This document shows, piece after piece, positions 1 through 7,556 of a stretch of DNA of 64,000 nucleotides. Source of the DNA: Pigmentiphaga litoralis. Its GTDB lineage: Bacteria; Pseudomonadota; Gammaproteobacteria; Burkholderiales; Burkholderiaceae_B. Position 1 is the stretch's first letter. Every line of letters starts with the position of its first letter. The notes beneath the pieces were generated by a model. That model was not told where the DNA came from and made no database searches. It saw only the letters and a program-made list of their open reading frames with translations. A program made the translations under genes and the position numbers. The stretch is from NCBI RefSeq assembly GCF_013408655.1, contig NZ_JACCBP010000001.1:434001-498000 (forward strand). The letters are read 5' to 3'.

Positions 1-855
1 CACGCCGAAGATCACGCCTTCCGGCACACCATACGAGCCGTCCGACGGAACACCCATCGTGACCCACTTGCCGTTGCTGCCCAGAACCCAGTCACGCACG
101 TGGTCGATGGCGGCGTTGGCGGCCGAGGCTGCCGACGACAGGCCGCGCGCGTCGATGATCGCCGCGCCGCGCTTGCCGACGGTCGGGATGAAGGTGTCGC
201 GGTTCCATGCGTCATCGTTCAGCACCGACAGGGCGGGCTTGCCGGCCAGGGTGGCGAAACGGTAGTCGGGGTACATCGTGGGCGAGTGGTTGCCCCAGAC
301 GATCAGCTTTTCGATGTCGCCGACGGCCACGTTGGTACGGGCAGCCAGTTGCGACAGGGCGCGGTTGTGATCCAGGCGCAGCATCGCGGTGAAGTTGCGC
401 GCAGGCAGGTCCGGCGCCGACTTCATGGCGATGTAGGCGTTGGTGTTCGCGGGATTGCCCACGACCAGCACCTTCACGTTGCGGCTGGCGACGGCATTCA
501 GTGCCTTGCCTTGCGCCGTGAAGATCTGCGCGTTCACGGTCAGCAGGTCCTTGCGTTCCATTCCCGGGCCACGCGGGCGGGCGCCCACCAGCAGTGCGAC
601 GTCGGCGTCCTTGAACGCGGTCATCGGATCGCTGTGCGCCGTCACGCCTTCGAGCAGCGGGAACGCGCAATCTTCGAGTTCCATGATGACGCCCTTCAGC
701 GCCTTCTGTGCTTTTTCGTCAGGGATCTCGAGCAATTGCAGGATAACGGGCTGGTCCTTGCCGAGCATTTCGCCGGAAGCGATGCGGAACAGGAGGGCGT
801 AGCCGATTTGTCCGGCAGCGCCGGTCACGGCAACGCGCATTGCGGGCTTAGTCAT
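1..855 (-). CDS. mdh: malate dehydrogenase (3' end outside window)
   Basis: Interconverts malate and oxaloacetate with a nicotinamide cofactor, the last step of the TCA cycle, in the cytosol. The reading frame is open from the ATG at 855 to the window edge (285 codons), so roughly the last 45 residues of the usual ~329 are missing. Visible are the N-terminal Rossmann loop [19 protein letters not shown], the substrate-loop arginines around [13 protein letters not shown], the VGNPANTNA segment and the active-site motif [13 protein letters not shown] with its histidine. A GGAG ribosome site lies 6 nt before the ATG. It is transcribed away from gntR, sharing a palindrome in the intergenic region with it. 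Family assignment is secure. Confidence 0.97.
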   Translation of the reverse strand, partial: MTKPAMRVAVTGAAGQIGYALLFRIASGEMLGKDQPVILQLLEIPDEKAQKALKGVIMELEDCAFPLLEGVTAHSDPMTAFKDADVALLVGARPRGPGMERKDLLTVNAQIFTAQGKALNAVASRNVKVLVVGNPANTNAYIAMKSAPDLPARNFTAMLRLDHNRALSQLAARTNVAVGDIEKLIVWGNHSPTMYPDYRFATLAGKPALSVLNDDAWNRDTFIPTVGKRGAAIIDARGLSSAASAANAAIDHVRDWVLGSNGKWVTMGVPSDGSYGVPEGVIFGV

Positions 856-1049
856 GTATGTCTCCGAAGCGGAAGATAAGTGGGAATGACGCGGCGCCAA
901 GTGTAACTCCGCATCAAGGGCGCCGGAACGTCTGGGTCGATACCAACGGTAGCAAGCAGGATGCCGGCCGGGTCCGTTCCCTGGGTGGACATCGAAAAGC
1001 GATGGCGGGCATCGAGTTTACGGACTCGAATGTGTGCCAGCAATAAAAT

Positions 1050-1077
1050 ATCTTATGTTTTATATAAGACATAAGAT
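1050..1077. promoter_or_regulatory. 28-bp near-perfect palindrome between mdh and gntR, candidate operator
   Basis: The two 14-bp halves read ATCTTATGTTTTAT and ATAAGACATAAGAT; 13 of 14 positions pair and the exception is a T/G pair. The site lies in an AT-rich patch in otherwise GC-rich sequence, between the divergent mdh and gntR genes. On the minus strand it contains TATAAAA, a possible -10 for mdh. GntR/HutC regulators bind palindromes as dimers and often regulate themselves, so this is the best candidate operator for the adjacent GntR protein. The pairing is seen directly; the link to the regulator is inference. Confidence 0.7.
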
Positions 1078-1132
1078 GTAAATCCGTATTCCGGTTGGAC
1101 ACTCCACCCGGCGCCATGACACAATTCGTCCC

Positions 1133-1957
1133 ATGTCGATAACCCCTGCCACGCCTGCTGCGCGCCCGGCCTCCGAGCCTGCGACCGCGGCGCCGCCTGC
1201 CGCGTCCGTCGCGGCATCCGCCGCCGGCACGCCCGCCCCCGGCGCGGCGTTCAGCCCGCTCTACCGGCAGATCAAGGGTCTTATCGTGCAAAGCCTGGAC
1301 CGCGGCGAATGGAAGCCGGGCGAAGCCATTCCGAGCGAACTCGACCTGGCGTCGCGCTTCAAGGTCAGCCAGGGCACGGTGCGCAAGGCCATCGACGAGC
1401 TGGCAGCCGAAAACCTGCTGCTGCGCCGCCAGGGCAAGGGCACCTTCGTCGCCACCCATCATGAAGACCGTGTGCGCTTCCGCTTCCTGCGGATGACGCC
1501 CGACGATGGTGAACCCGTCCAGTCCGACAGCCGTTTCCTTGAATGCCGCCGCATGCGTGCGCCGTCCGAAGTCGCGCGTACGCTCGACCTGCGAGGCGGC
1601 GACAGCGTCGTCCAGATCCGCCGCGTGCTGTCGTTCGACAGCGTGCCGGCCGTGATCGAAGAAATCTTTTTGCCAGGCGCGCAATTTCGCGGGCTGACCG
1701 CTGAACGTCTGGCTGAGTACACGGGTCCCATGTATGGCCTGTTTGAAACCGAATTCGGCGTGCGCATGATTCGCGCCGATGAAAAGATCCGCGCGGTGGC
1801 TGCCGCGGACAGCGACGCCGCGCTGTTGAAAGTCGCGGCCGGCGCGCCGTTGCTGCAAATCGAACGGGTGTCGTTTACCTACGAAGACCGGCCTGTCGAG
1901 ATGCGTCGCGGCCTGTATCTGACGACGCATTACCACTACAGAAACAGCCTAAGTTGA
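1133..1957 (+). CDS. GntR-family (HutC/UTRA) transcriptional regulator
   Basis: A 274-residue DNA-binding regulator. After about 40 Ala/Pro-rich residues comes a winged helix-turn-helix at roughly residues 42-105 (for example AIPSELDLASRFKVSQGTVR and RRQGKGTFVA). A UTRA effector-binding domain follows to the end, closing with RPVEMRRGLYLTTHYHYR. It sits between mdh and sdhC, both TCA genes, so it is probably the TCA-cycle regulator of this locus; the palindrome at 1050-1077 is its likely target. The effector, perhaps a TCA acid, cannot be read from sequence. The ATG at 1133 is used because the preceding in-frame stretch is unremarkable; the low-complexity N-terminus makes the exact start slightly uncertain. 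Confidence 0.9.
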   Translation: MSITPATPAARPASEPATAAPPAASVAASAAGTPAPGAAFSPLYRQIKGLIVQSLDRGEWKPGEAIPSELDLASRFKVSQGTVRKAIDELAAENLLLRRQGKGTFVATHHEDRVRFRFLRMTPDDGEPVQSDSRFLECRRMRAPSEVARTLDLRGGDSVVQIRRVLSFDSVPAVIEEIFLPGAQFRGLTAERLAEYTGPMYGLFETEFGVRMIRADEKIRAVAAADSDAALLKVAAGAPLLQIERVSFTYEDRPVEMRRGLYLTTHYHYRNSLS

Positions 1958-2048
1958 ACCCCTTATCGACCTGATTTGATACGACCCCCCGGAAAGTGGG
2001 AAAATAGCGTGTTTCTCGGATTTCATCCGGTATGGACATCGCTAGGTC

Positions 2049-2084
2049 TGTTCTAAGGCCGAACGTTTGTTCTAAGACTGAACG
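2049..2084 (+). repeat. two 17-bp direct repeats upstream of sdhC, possible regulator site
   Basis: TGTTCTAAGGCCGAACG at 2049-2065 and TGTTCTAAGACTGAACG at 2068-2084 match at 15 of 17 positions with a 19-bp period, close to two helical turns. Each copy is itself a GTTC-N7-GAAC half palindrome. They lie in the 288-bp gap between gntR and sdhC, where the sdh promoter must be. Upstream, TTGATA at 1976-1981 is a weak -35-like match. A tandem operator or activator site is inferred; the protein that would bind it is unknown. Confidence 0.5.
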
Positions 2085-2245
2085 AGCTTGCTCGCAGAGG
2101 TACAGTCGGGAGAAAGAAGGAGCAAGAAGAGCGCACAAAAGAATATCCGCGGGGCAGGGCGGATCAGGCCAGCAGTGGCTTGCCGATCGCCCCGCGTCTA
2201 AGACAGGTTTCTTTCCATGGTTTGGTTACTTTCCCCGAGGTCGTG

Positions 2246-2659
2246 ATGTCCGACTCTGCAGCAAAACCCCGCCCGCAGTTCCGCAATCTAACGTTTGGTC
2301 AGCTGGCCACCTACCGTCTGCCCCTGGCAGGCAAGCTGTCCATCCTGCACCGCATTACGGGCTTTCTCCTGTTCCTGGCGCTGCCGCTGATCCTGCTGCC
2401 GTTCTTTGAACGCAGCCTGATCTCCGAAATCGGCTTTGCCGACTTCGCCGAGTTCGCGACCAACCCGATCGTCAAGGTCGTGTTGCTGATCCTGATCTGG
2501 GCCTACCTGCATCATTTCTGTGCGGGCATCCGGTACCTGCTGCTCGACGTGCATATCGGCCTTGAAAAGGCATCCGCCGCACGTAGCGCCGCCATCGTTT
2601 TCGCCGTCAGCCTGCTGCTGACTGCTGTGTTTGGTCTCAAATTGTTCGGAGTGTTCTGA
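2246..2659 (+). CDS. sdhC: succinate dehydrogenase cytochrome b556 subunit
   Basis: Membrane anchor of complex II, 137 residues with three hydrophobic helices (about residues 30-50, 75-95 and 110-132). HRITGFLLFLALPLILLPF carries the family's helix-I signature and YLHHFCAGIRYLLLDVH the conserved histidines near the haem site. It helps bind haem b and ubiquinone and anchors SdhAB. The frame extends upstream to 2180, but the ATG at 2246 is preferred: GAGG lies just upstream and the protein then starts MSDSAAKPRP, as expected for the family. It overlaps sdhD by one base (TGATG), which suggests translational coupling. Confidence 0.95.
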   Translation: MSDSAAKPRPQFRNLTFGQLATYRLPLAGKLSILHRITGFLLFLALPLILLPFFERSLISEIGFADFAEFATNPIVKVVLLILIWAYLHHFCAGIRYLLLDVHIGLEKASAARSAAIVFAVSLLLTAVFGLKLFGVF

Positions 2660-3042
2660 TGGCTGCCTCGGAAAATATCGGTCGCAAACGCCTGGTCGTC
2701 GGCGCGCACTATGGCATCAAGGAATGGATCATCCAGCGCGTGACTGCGGTTGTGATGGTCATCTACACGCTGGTGCTGGGGATCGGCACGCTGATGATGC
2801 CGGCGTTCACCTACGAAAACTGGGTGCACCTGTTCAATTTTGAAGTCTTGCATTTCCCGCTGGGCAAAGTGCTCGCCATGCTGACCTTCCTGTCGCTGTT
2901 CTACCATGTCTGGATTGGCATGCGGGACATTTGGATGGACTATGTGCGGCACGCTGGCCTGCGTCTGACCTTGCAGGCATTTACCGTTCTGTGGCTGGTC
3001 GGCTCTGCCGTCTACGCAGCACAAATTCTCTGGAGAATCTGA
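2659..3042 (+). CDS. sdhD: succinate dehydrogenase hydrophobic membrane anchor subunit
   Basis: Second membrane anchor of complex II, 127 residues and three transmembrane helices. KEWIIQRVTAVVMVIYTLVL forms the first helix. FYHVWIGMRDIWMDY in the second contains the conserved haem/quinone-site histidine and aspartate. It starts inside the sdhC stop codon (TGATG) and ends three bases before the GTG of sdhA, so sdhC, sdhD and sdhA form one translational unit. Confidence 0.95.
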   Translation: MAASENIGRKRLVVGAHYGIKEWIIQRVTAVVMVIYTLVLGIGTLMMPAFTYENWVHLFNFEVLHFPLGKVLAMLTFLSLFYHVWIGMRDIWMDYVRHAGLRLTLQAFTVLWLVGSAVYAAQILWRI

Positions 3043-3045
3043 GTC

Positions 3046-4824
3046 GTGGTCGCTGTCAATTCAACCCTTCCGCGCCGCCAGTTCGATGTGGTGGTAGTCG
3101 GAGCCGGTGGGTCCGGCATGCGTTGCTCCCTGCAACTGGCGCAGGCTGGCCTTAGCGTGGCCGTGTTCTCCAAAGTGTTCCCCACCCGCTCCCATACCGT
3201 GGCGGCCCAGGGCGGTATCGGCGCCTCGCTCGGCAACATGAGCGAAGACAACTGGTTCTGGCACATGTTCGATACCGTCAAGGGTTCCGACTGGCTCGGC
3301 GACCAGGACGCGATCGAATTCATGTGCCGCGAAGCGCCAAATGCCGTGTACGAACTCGAACACTTCGGCATGCCGTTCGACCGCAACGCCGACGGCACCA
3401 TCTATCAGCGTCCGTTCGGCGGCCACACCGCCAACTTCGGTGAAAAGCCCGTGCAGCGTGCCTGTGCCGCGGCCGACCGTACCGGCCACGCGCTGCTCCA
3501 CACGCTGTATCAGCGCAACGTGGCCGCACGCACCCAGTTCTTTGTCGAATGGATGGCGCTGGACCTGATCCGCGACTCCGAAGGCGACGTGGTCGGTATC
3601 ACCGCGCTGGAAATGGAAACGGGCGAGATCTACATTTTTGAAGCCAAGACGACCGTGTTCGCCACGGGCGGCGCCGGCCGGATCTGGGCTGCGTCCACCA
3701 ACGCCTTCATCAACACCGGTGACGGCCTGGGCATGGCGGCTCGTGCGGGCCTGCCGCTCGAAGACATGGAATTCTGGCAATTCCACCCGACCGGCGTGGC
3801 CGGCGCGGGCGTGCTGATCACCGAAGGCGTGCGGGGCGAGGGCGGTATCCTGCTCAACAAGGACGGCGAACGTTTCATGGAACGTTACGCGCCTACCCTG
3901 AAAGACCTGGCGCCGCGTGACTTCGTGTCGCGCTCCATGGACCAGGAAATCAAGGAAGGCCGCGGTGCGGGTCCTGACGGCAGCTACGTGTTGCTCAAGC
4001 TCGACCACCTGGGCGCCGACGTGATCCACAAGCGTCTGCCGTCGATCGCCGAAATCGCGCTCAAGTTCGCGAACGTCGACCCGACCAAGGAACCGATTCC
4101 CGTGGTCCCGACCATCCACTACCAGATGGGCGGTATCCCGACGAACGTGTTCGGCCAGGTCGTGGTGCCGAAGGACGGCAACCCGAACACCATCGTCAAC
4201 GGCCTGTACGCGATCGGCGAATGCGCCTGCGTGTCGGTGCACGGCGCGAACCGCCTGGGCACGAACTCGCTGCTGGACCTGGTCGTGTTTGGCCGCGCGT
4301 CGGGCAACCACATCGTGTCGCAGAACCTGAAAAGCCGCAGCCACAAGCCGCTGCCGGCCGACGGCACCGACGCAACGCTGTCGCGCGTGGCGGCGATCGA
4401 AGGCCGTGCAACGGGCGAACGTGTCCAGCATGTGGCCAACGACATCCGCAACTCGATGCAGCATCACTGCGGCGTGTTCCGTACGCAGGAATTGCTCGAC
4501 GAAGGCGTCGTCCAGATCAACGAACTGGCCGAACGCGCCAAGTCGGTGGCCCTGAAAGACCGTTCGAAGGTGTTCAACACCGCACGCGTCGAAGCGCTGG
4601 AACTGGACAACCTGATCGAAGTGGCCAAGGCGACCATCGTGTCGGCGGCTGCGCGTAACGAAAGCCGCGGCGCCCATGCGCACCGCGACTTCCCGGAACG
4701 CAACGACCAGGATTGGCTGCGCCACTCGCTGTTCTATTCGGAAGGCAACCGCCTGGACTACAAGCCGGTCAACCTGAAGCCGATGACGGTGGAAAGCTTC
4801 CCGCCCAAGGCCCGGACGTTCTAA
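3046..4824 (+). CDS. sdhA: succinate dehydrogenase flavoprotein subunit
   Basis: Catalytic subunit of complex II, oxidising succinate to fumarate on the cytoplasmic face of the inner membrane; 592 residues, the usual length. An FAD dinucleotide fold (VVVVGAGGSGMRCSLQLAQ) is followed by TRSHTVAAQGG, whose H50 is the expected site of covalent FAD attachment. Substrate-site motifs include HPTG near residue 245, GANRLGTNSLLDLVVFGRAS near 400, and the C-terminal HRDFPERND. The start is GTG, three bases after the sdhD stop. FAD attachment probably needs the sdhE product encoded just downstream. Confidence 0.98.
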   Translation: MVAVNSTLPRRQFDVVVVGAGGSGMRCSLQLAQAGLSVAVFSKVFPTRSHTVAAQGGIGASLGNMSEDNWFWHMFDTVKGSDWLGDQDAIEFMCREAPNAVYELEHFGMPFDRNADGTIYQRPFGGHTANFGEKPVQRACAAADRTGHALLHTLYQRNVAARTQFFVEWMALDLIRDSEGDVVGITALEMETGEIYIFEAKTTVFATGGAGRIWAASTNAFINTGDGLGMAARAGLPLEDMEFWQFHPTGVAGAGVLITEGVRGEGGILLNKDGERFMERYAPTLKDLAPRDFVSRSMDQEIKEGRGAGPDGSYVLLKLDHLGADVIHKRLPSIAEIALKFANVDPTKEPIPVVPTIHYQMGGIPTNVFGQVVVPKDGNPNTIVNGLYAIGECACVSVHGANRLGTNSLLDLVVFGRASGNHIVSQNLKSRSHKPLPADGTDATLSRVAAIEGRATGERVQHVANDIRNSMQHHCGVFRTQELLDEGVVQINELAERAKSVALKDRSKVFNTARVEALELDNLIEVAKATIVSAAARNESRGAHAHRDFPERNDQDWLRHSLFYSEGNRLDYKPVNLKPMTVESFPPKARTF

Positions 4825-4870
4825 AGCGACGAGGGCGGCCGGTCCGCCTTCACCAGACAGTATCACCCCC

Positions 4871-4895
4871 GGCGGCCGGCTCAACAGCCGGCGCC
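4871..4895 (+). other. intergenic stem-loop between sdhA and sdhB
   Basis: GCCGGCT (4875-4881) and AGCCGGC (4886-4892) pair perfectly around a CAAC loop in the 96-bp sdhA-sdhB gap. No T-run follows, so it is not a classic terminator. An mRNA-stability or processing hairpin within the operon is plausible but unproven. Confidence 0.45.
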
Positions 4896-4920
4896 GGTCT
4901 GCAGCAAGCAGGAGCATCAC

Positions 4921-5637
4921 ATGAGTGCCAAGCGAATCGTTAAGTTTGAAATCTACCGGTACGATCCGGACAAGGACGAGCGTCCTTACATGGAAAAGCT
5001 CGAAGTCGAACTCGAGCCGACCGACAAGATGTTGCTGGATGCGCTGGTGCGCATCAAGAACGATGGCGATGACAGCCTGTCGTTCCGCCGTTCGTGCCGC
5101 GAAGGCGTGTGCGGTTCCGACGCCATGAACATCAATGGCAAGAACGGTCTGGCCTGCACGACCAACCTGCGCGAACTGAAGCAGCCTATCGTGCTGAAGC
5201 CGCTTCCAGGTCTGCCAGTCATCCGCGACCTGATCGTGGACATGACGCACTTCTTCAACCAGTACCACTCGGTCAAGCCTTACCTGATCAACACGTCGCC
5301 GGCCCCTGAAAAGGAGCGCCTGCAGTCGCCTGAAGCGCGTGAAGAACTGGACGGCCTGTACGAGTGCATCCTGTGCGCGTGCTGCTCGACATCGTGCCCG
5401 TCCTTCTGGTGGAATCCTGACAAGTTCGTCGGTCCGGCAGGTCTGCTGCAGGCCTACCGTTTCCTGGCCGACACGCGCGACGAAGCGACCGGGGAACGTC
5501 TGGACAACCTGGAAGATCCGTACCGTCTGTTCCGCTGCCACACCATCATGAACTGCGTCGACGTCTGTCCCAAGGGCCTGAACCCGACTCGGGCAATCGG
5601 CAAGATCAAGGACCTGCTGGTTCGGCGCGCGGTGTAA
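4921..5637 (+). CDS. sdhB: succinate dehydrogenase iron-sulfur subunit
   Basis: Electron-transfer subunit of complex II, 238 residues. The [2Fe-2S] site is [21 protein letters not shown] in outline (C59, C64, C79, with aspartate at 67 as in the E. coli protein). The [4Fe-4S] cluster lies in [16 protein letters not shown], and the [3Fe-4S]/[4Fe-4S] ligands continue in [14 protein letters not shown]. Electrons pass from SdhA through these clusters to quinone bound by SdhCD. It is separated from sdhA by 96 bp with a hairpin, and is followed 4 bp later by sdhE. Confidence 0.98.
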   Translation: MSAKRIVKFEIYRYDPDKDERPYMEKLEVELEPTDKMLLDALVRIKNDGDDSLSFRRSCREGVCGSDAMNINGKNGLACTTNLRELKQPIVLKPLPGLPVIRDLIVDMTHFFNQYHSVKPYLINTSPAPEKERLQSPEAREELDGLYECILCACCSTSCPSFWWNPDKFVGPAGLLQAYRFLADTRDEATGERLDNLEDPYRLFRCHTIMNCVDVCPKGLNPTRAIGKIKDLLVRRAV

Positions 5638-5641
5638 CGAC

Positions 5642-5905
5642 GTGGCGATTCAACTGTCTCCGCACGACAGGGCAAGGCTGCGCTGGCGGGCCCGGCGCGG
5701 CCTGCTGGAAAATGATTTGATTCTTACCCGGTTCCTCGATGCCCACGAAGAGACGCTGACCGACGTCGACGTCGCGCTGCTGACCGAGTTGCTCGAGGCA
5801 ACCGATAATGAGTTGATGGACTACCTCCTGGGCCGAAAAGAGCCCGAAGGCGATCTGGCCACGCCGGCCATGCTGGACTTGATCAAGCGGTTGCGCGAGG
5901 TCTGA
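5642..5905 (+). CDS. sdhE: FAD assembly factor SdhE (YgfY family)
   Basis: A small (87 residues) helical protein that promotes covalent attachment of FAD to SdhA. The hallmark RGxxE motif is visible in [15 protein letters not shown] near residues 15-25, followed by acidic helices typical of the family. It starts with GTG four bases after the sdhB stop, so it is co-translated with the enzyme it matures. Family and position agree well. Confidence 0.93.
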   Translation: MAIQLSPHDRARLRWRARRGLLENDLILTRFLDAHEETLTDVDVALLTELLEATDNELMDYLLGRKEPEGDLATPAMLDLIKRLREV

Positions 5906-5954
5906 GCCGCAGCTTTCCGAACAATTGAACACTGACAAAGACGAGGAACTACCG

Positions 5955-7265
5955 ATGAAACTATCCGATAAAAAAGCGACCCTGTCCTTCTCCGATGGGA
6001 GCCAGGGCGCCGAATTTCCGGTTTATCAAGGTACGGTGGGTCCGGACGTCGTCGACATTCGCAAGTTGTACGCACAAACCGGGATGTTTACGTTTGACCC
6101 CGGTTTCATGTCGACCGCCTCGTGCTCGTCCAGCATTACCTATATCGACGGCGACAAGGGCGAGCTGCTGTATCGCGGCTACCCGATCGAACAATTGGCC
6201 GTCAAGTGCGACTTCCTGGAAGTCTGCCACCTGATCATGAAGGGCGATCTGCCCGACGAAAAGGAAAAGGCGGACTTCGATCACCTCGTGACCCATCACA
6301 CCATGGTGAACGAGCAGCTGCAGACCTTCCTGAAGGGCTTCCGCCGCGACGCGCACCCGATGGCGGTGCTGACCGGTCTGGTGGGCGCGCTGTCGGCGTT
6401 CTATCACGACTCGCTCGACATCACCAAGAAAGAACACCGCGACATCTCGTCGATCCGTCTGATCGCCAAGATGCCGACGCTGATCGCCATGGCGTACAAG
6501 TATTCGGTGGGCCAGCCTTTCATCTATCCGCAGAACAACCTGTCCTACACGGCCAACTTCCTGCGCATGATGTTCGGCAATCCTTGCGAAGAGTATGTGG
6601 TGAACGAAGTTGTCGAGCGCGCGCTTGACCGCATCTTCATCCTGCACGCAGAACACGAGCAGAACGCATCGACCTCGACCGTCCGCCTGTGCGGCTCGTC
6701 GGGCACCAACCCGTTCGCCGCGATCGCGGCCGGCGTGGCGTGCCTGTGGGGCCCCGCGCACGGTGGCGCCAACGAAGCCGCGCTGCAGATGCTCGAAGAG
6801 CTGCTGGCACAGGGCGGCGTCGACAAGCTGCCGGAATTCGTGGCCAAGGTGAAGGACAAGTCGTCGGGCGTCAAGCTGATGGGCTTCGGTCACCGCGTCT
6901 ACAAGAACTACGATCCCCGCGCCAAGCTCATGCAAGAGACCTGCCGCGAAGTCCTGGAAGCGCTCGGTCTGCAAGACGATCCGCTGTTCAAGCTGGCCAT
7001 GGCGCTGGAAAAGGTCGCCCTGGAAGACGAATACTTCGTGTCGCGCAAGCTGTACCCGAACGTCGACTTCTACTCGGGTATCGTCCAGCGCGCCATCGGC
7101 ATCCCGACCTCGCTGTTCACCGCGATCTTCGCGCTGGCCCGCACCGTCGGCTGGGTGGCCCAGTGGAACGAAATGATCTCGGATCCCGACTACAAGATCG
7201 GCCGTCCTCGCCAGTTGTACACCGGTGAAACGGCTCGTGACGTAGCGGATTTGAACGCACGGTAA
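5955..7265 (+). CDS. gltA: citrate synthase
   Basis: Condenses acetyl-CoA with oxaloacetate to citrate. 436 residues, the size of the type II (hexameric, Gram-negative) enzyme. Visible motifs are [14 protein letters not shown] with one active-site histidine, [15 protein letters not shown] with the second, and the catalytic-aspartate region near [10 protein letters not shown]. The ATG at 5955 is preferred over an in-frame TTG at 5925 because GAGGAA lies 6 nt upstream and the protein then starts [12 protein letters not shown]. It follows sdhE by 49 bp and ends before a strong terminator, closing the sdh-gltA transcription unit. Confidence 0.97.
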   Translation: MKLSDKKATLSFSDGSQGAEFPVYQGTVGPDVVDIRKLYAQTGMFTFDPGFMSTASCSSSITYIDGDKGELLYRGYPIEQLAVKCDFLEVCHLIMKGDLPDEKEKADFDHLVTHHTMVNEQLQTFLKGFRRDAHPMAVLTGLVGALSAFYHDSLDITKKEHRDISSIRLIAKMPTLIAMAYKYSVGQPFIYPQNNLSYTANFLRMMFGNPCEEYVVNEVVERALDRIFILHAEHEQNASTSTVRLCGSSGTNPFAAIAAGVACLWGPAHGGANEAALQMLEELLAQGGVDKLPEFVAKVKDKSSGVKLMGFGHRVYKNYDPRAKLMQETCREVLEALGLQDDPLFKLAMALEKVALEDEYFVSRKLYPNVDFYSGIVQRAIGIPTSLFTAIFALARTVGWVAQWNEMISDPDYKIGRPRQLYTGETARDVADLNAR

Positions 7266-7280
7266 GTTTGGTGTAAGTTG

Positions 7281-7310
7281 AAAGGGTTGCTTCGGCAACC
7301 CTTTTTTTCT
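7281..7310 (+). terminator. rho-independent terminator after gltA
   Basis: AAAGGGTTGC (7281-7290), a TTCG tetraloop and GCAACCCTTT (7295-7304) form a perfect 10-bp stem running into seven T residues. It ends the sdhCDAB-sdhE-gltA unit. Confidence 0.93.
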
Positions 7311-7327
7311 ATCAAGAGTGGTGTTTT

Positions 7328-7356
7328 TTGATGCGTATGCAGGTGCGGTATCAAAT
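7328..7356 (+). promoter_or_regulatory. candidate promoter and leader of the odh operon
   Basis: After the gltA terminator a 250-bp gap precedes odhA. TTGATG (7328-7333), a 17-bp spacer and TCAAAT (7351-7356) form a weak sigma-70-like match in a locally AT-rich stretch, which would leave a leader of about 190 nt. I see no recognisable riboswitch or convincing small gene in that leader. Confidence 0.3.
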
Positions 7357-7556
7357 ACTAAATGCTATTCTTGATCGGTTTACGAAGACCACAAAGAATC
7401 GTCACGTGAGCGACTTGCTTAGGGTTGCGAACGGCCACGGTTTCCCATCCACCACCTTCTGCCCGCACTCGCTATCCGCTGAACGGCAAAGCCGTGTCGC
7501 GGAAGGTACGTCCTGCATCGAACGGGTGAAACACCCGGCAAGGTGAAGCGCACATC

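Noticed and set aside
3061..5541. An 826-codon minus-strand frame opposite sdhA-sdhB
   Set aside because: Shadow of strongly conserved sdh genes; composition typical of antisense frames in GC-rich DNA.
7328..7546. A 72-codon frame in the odhA leader
   Set aside because: TTG start, no ribosome site and no family resemblance; overlaps the probable promoter.
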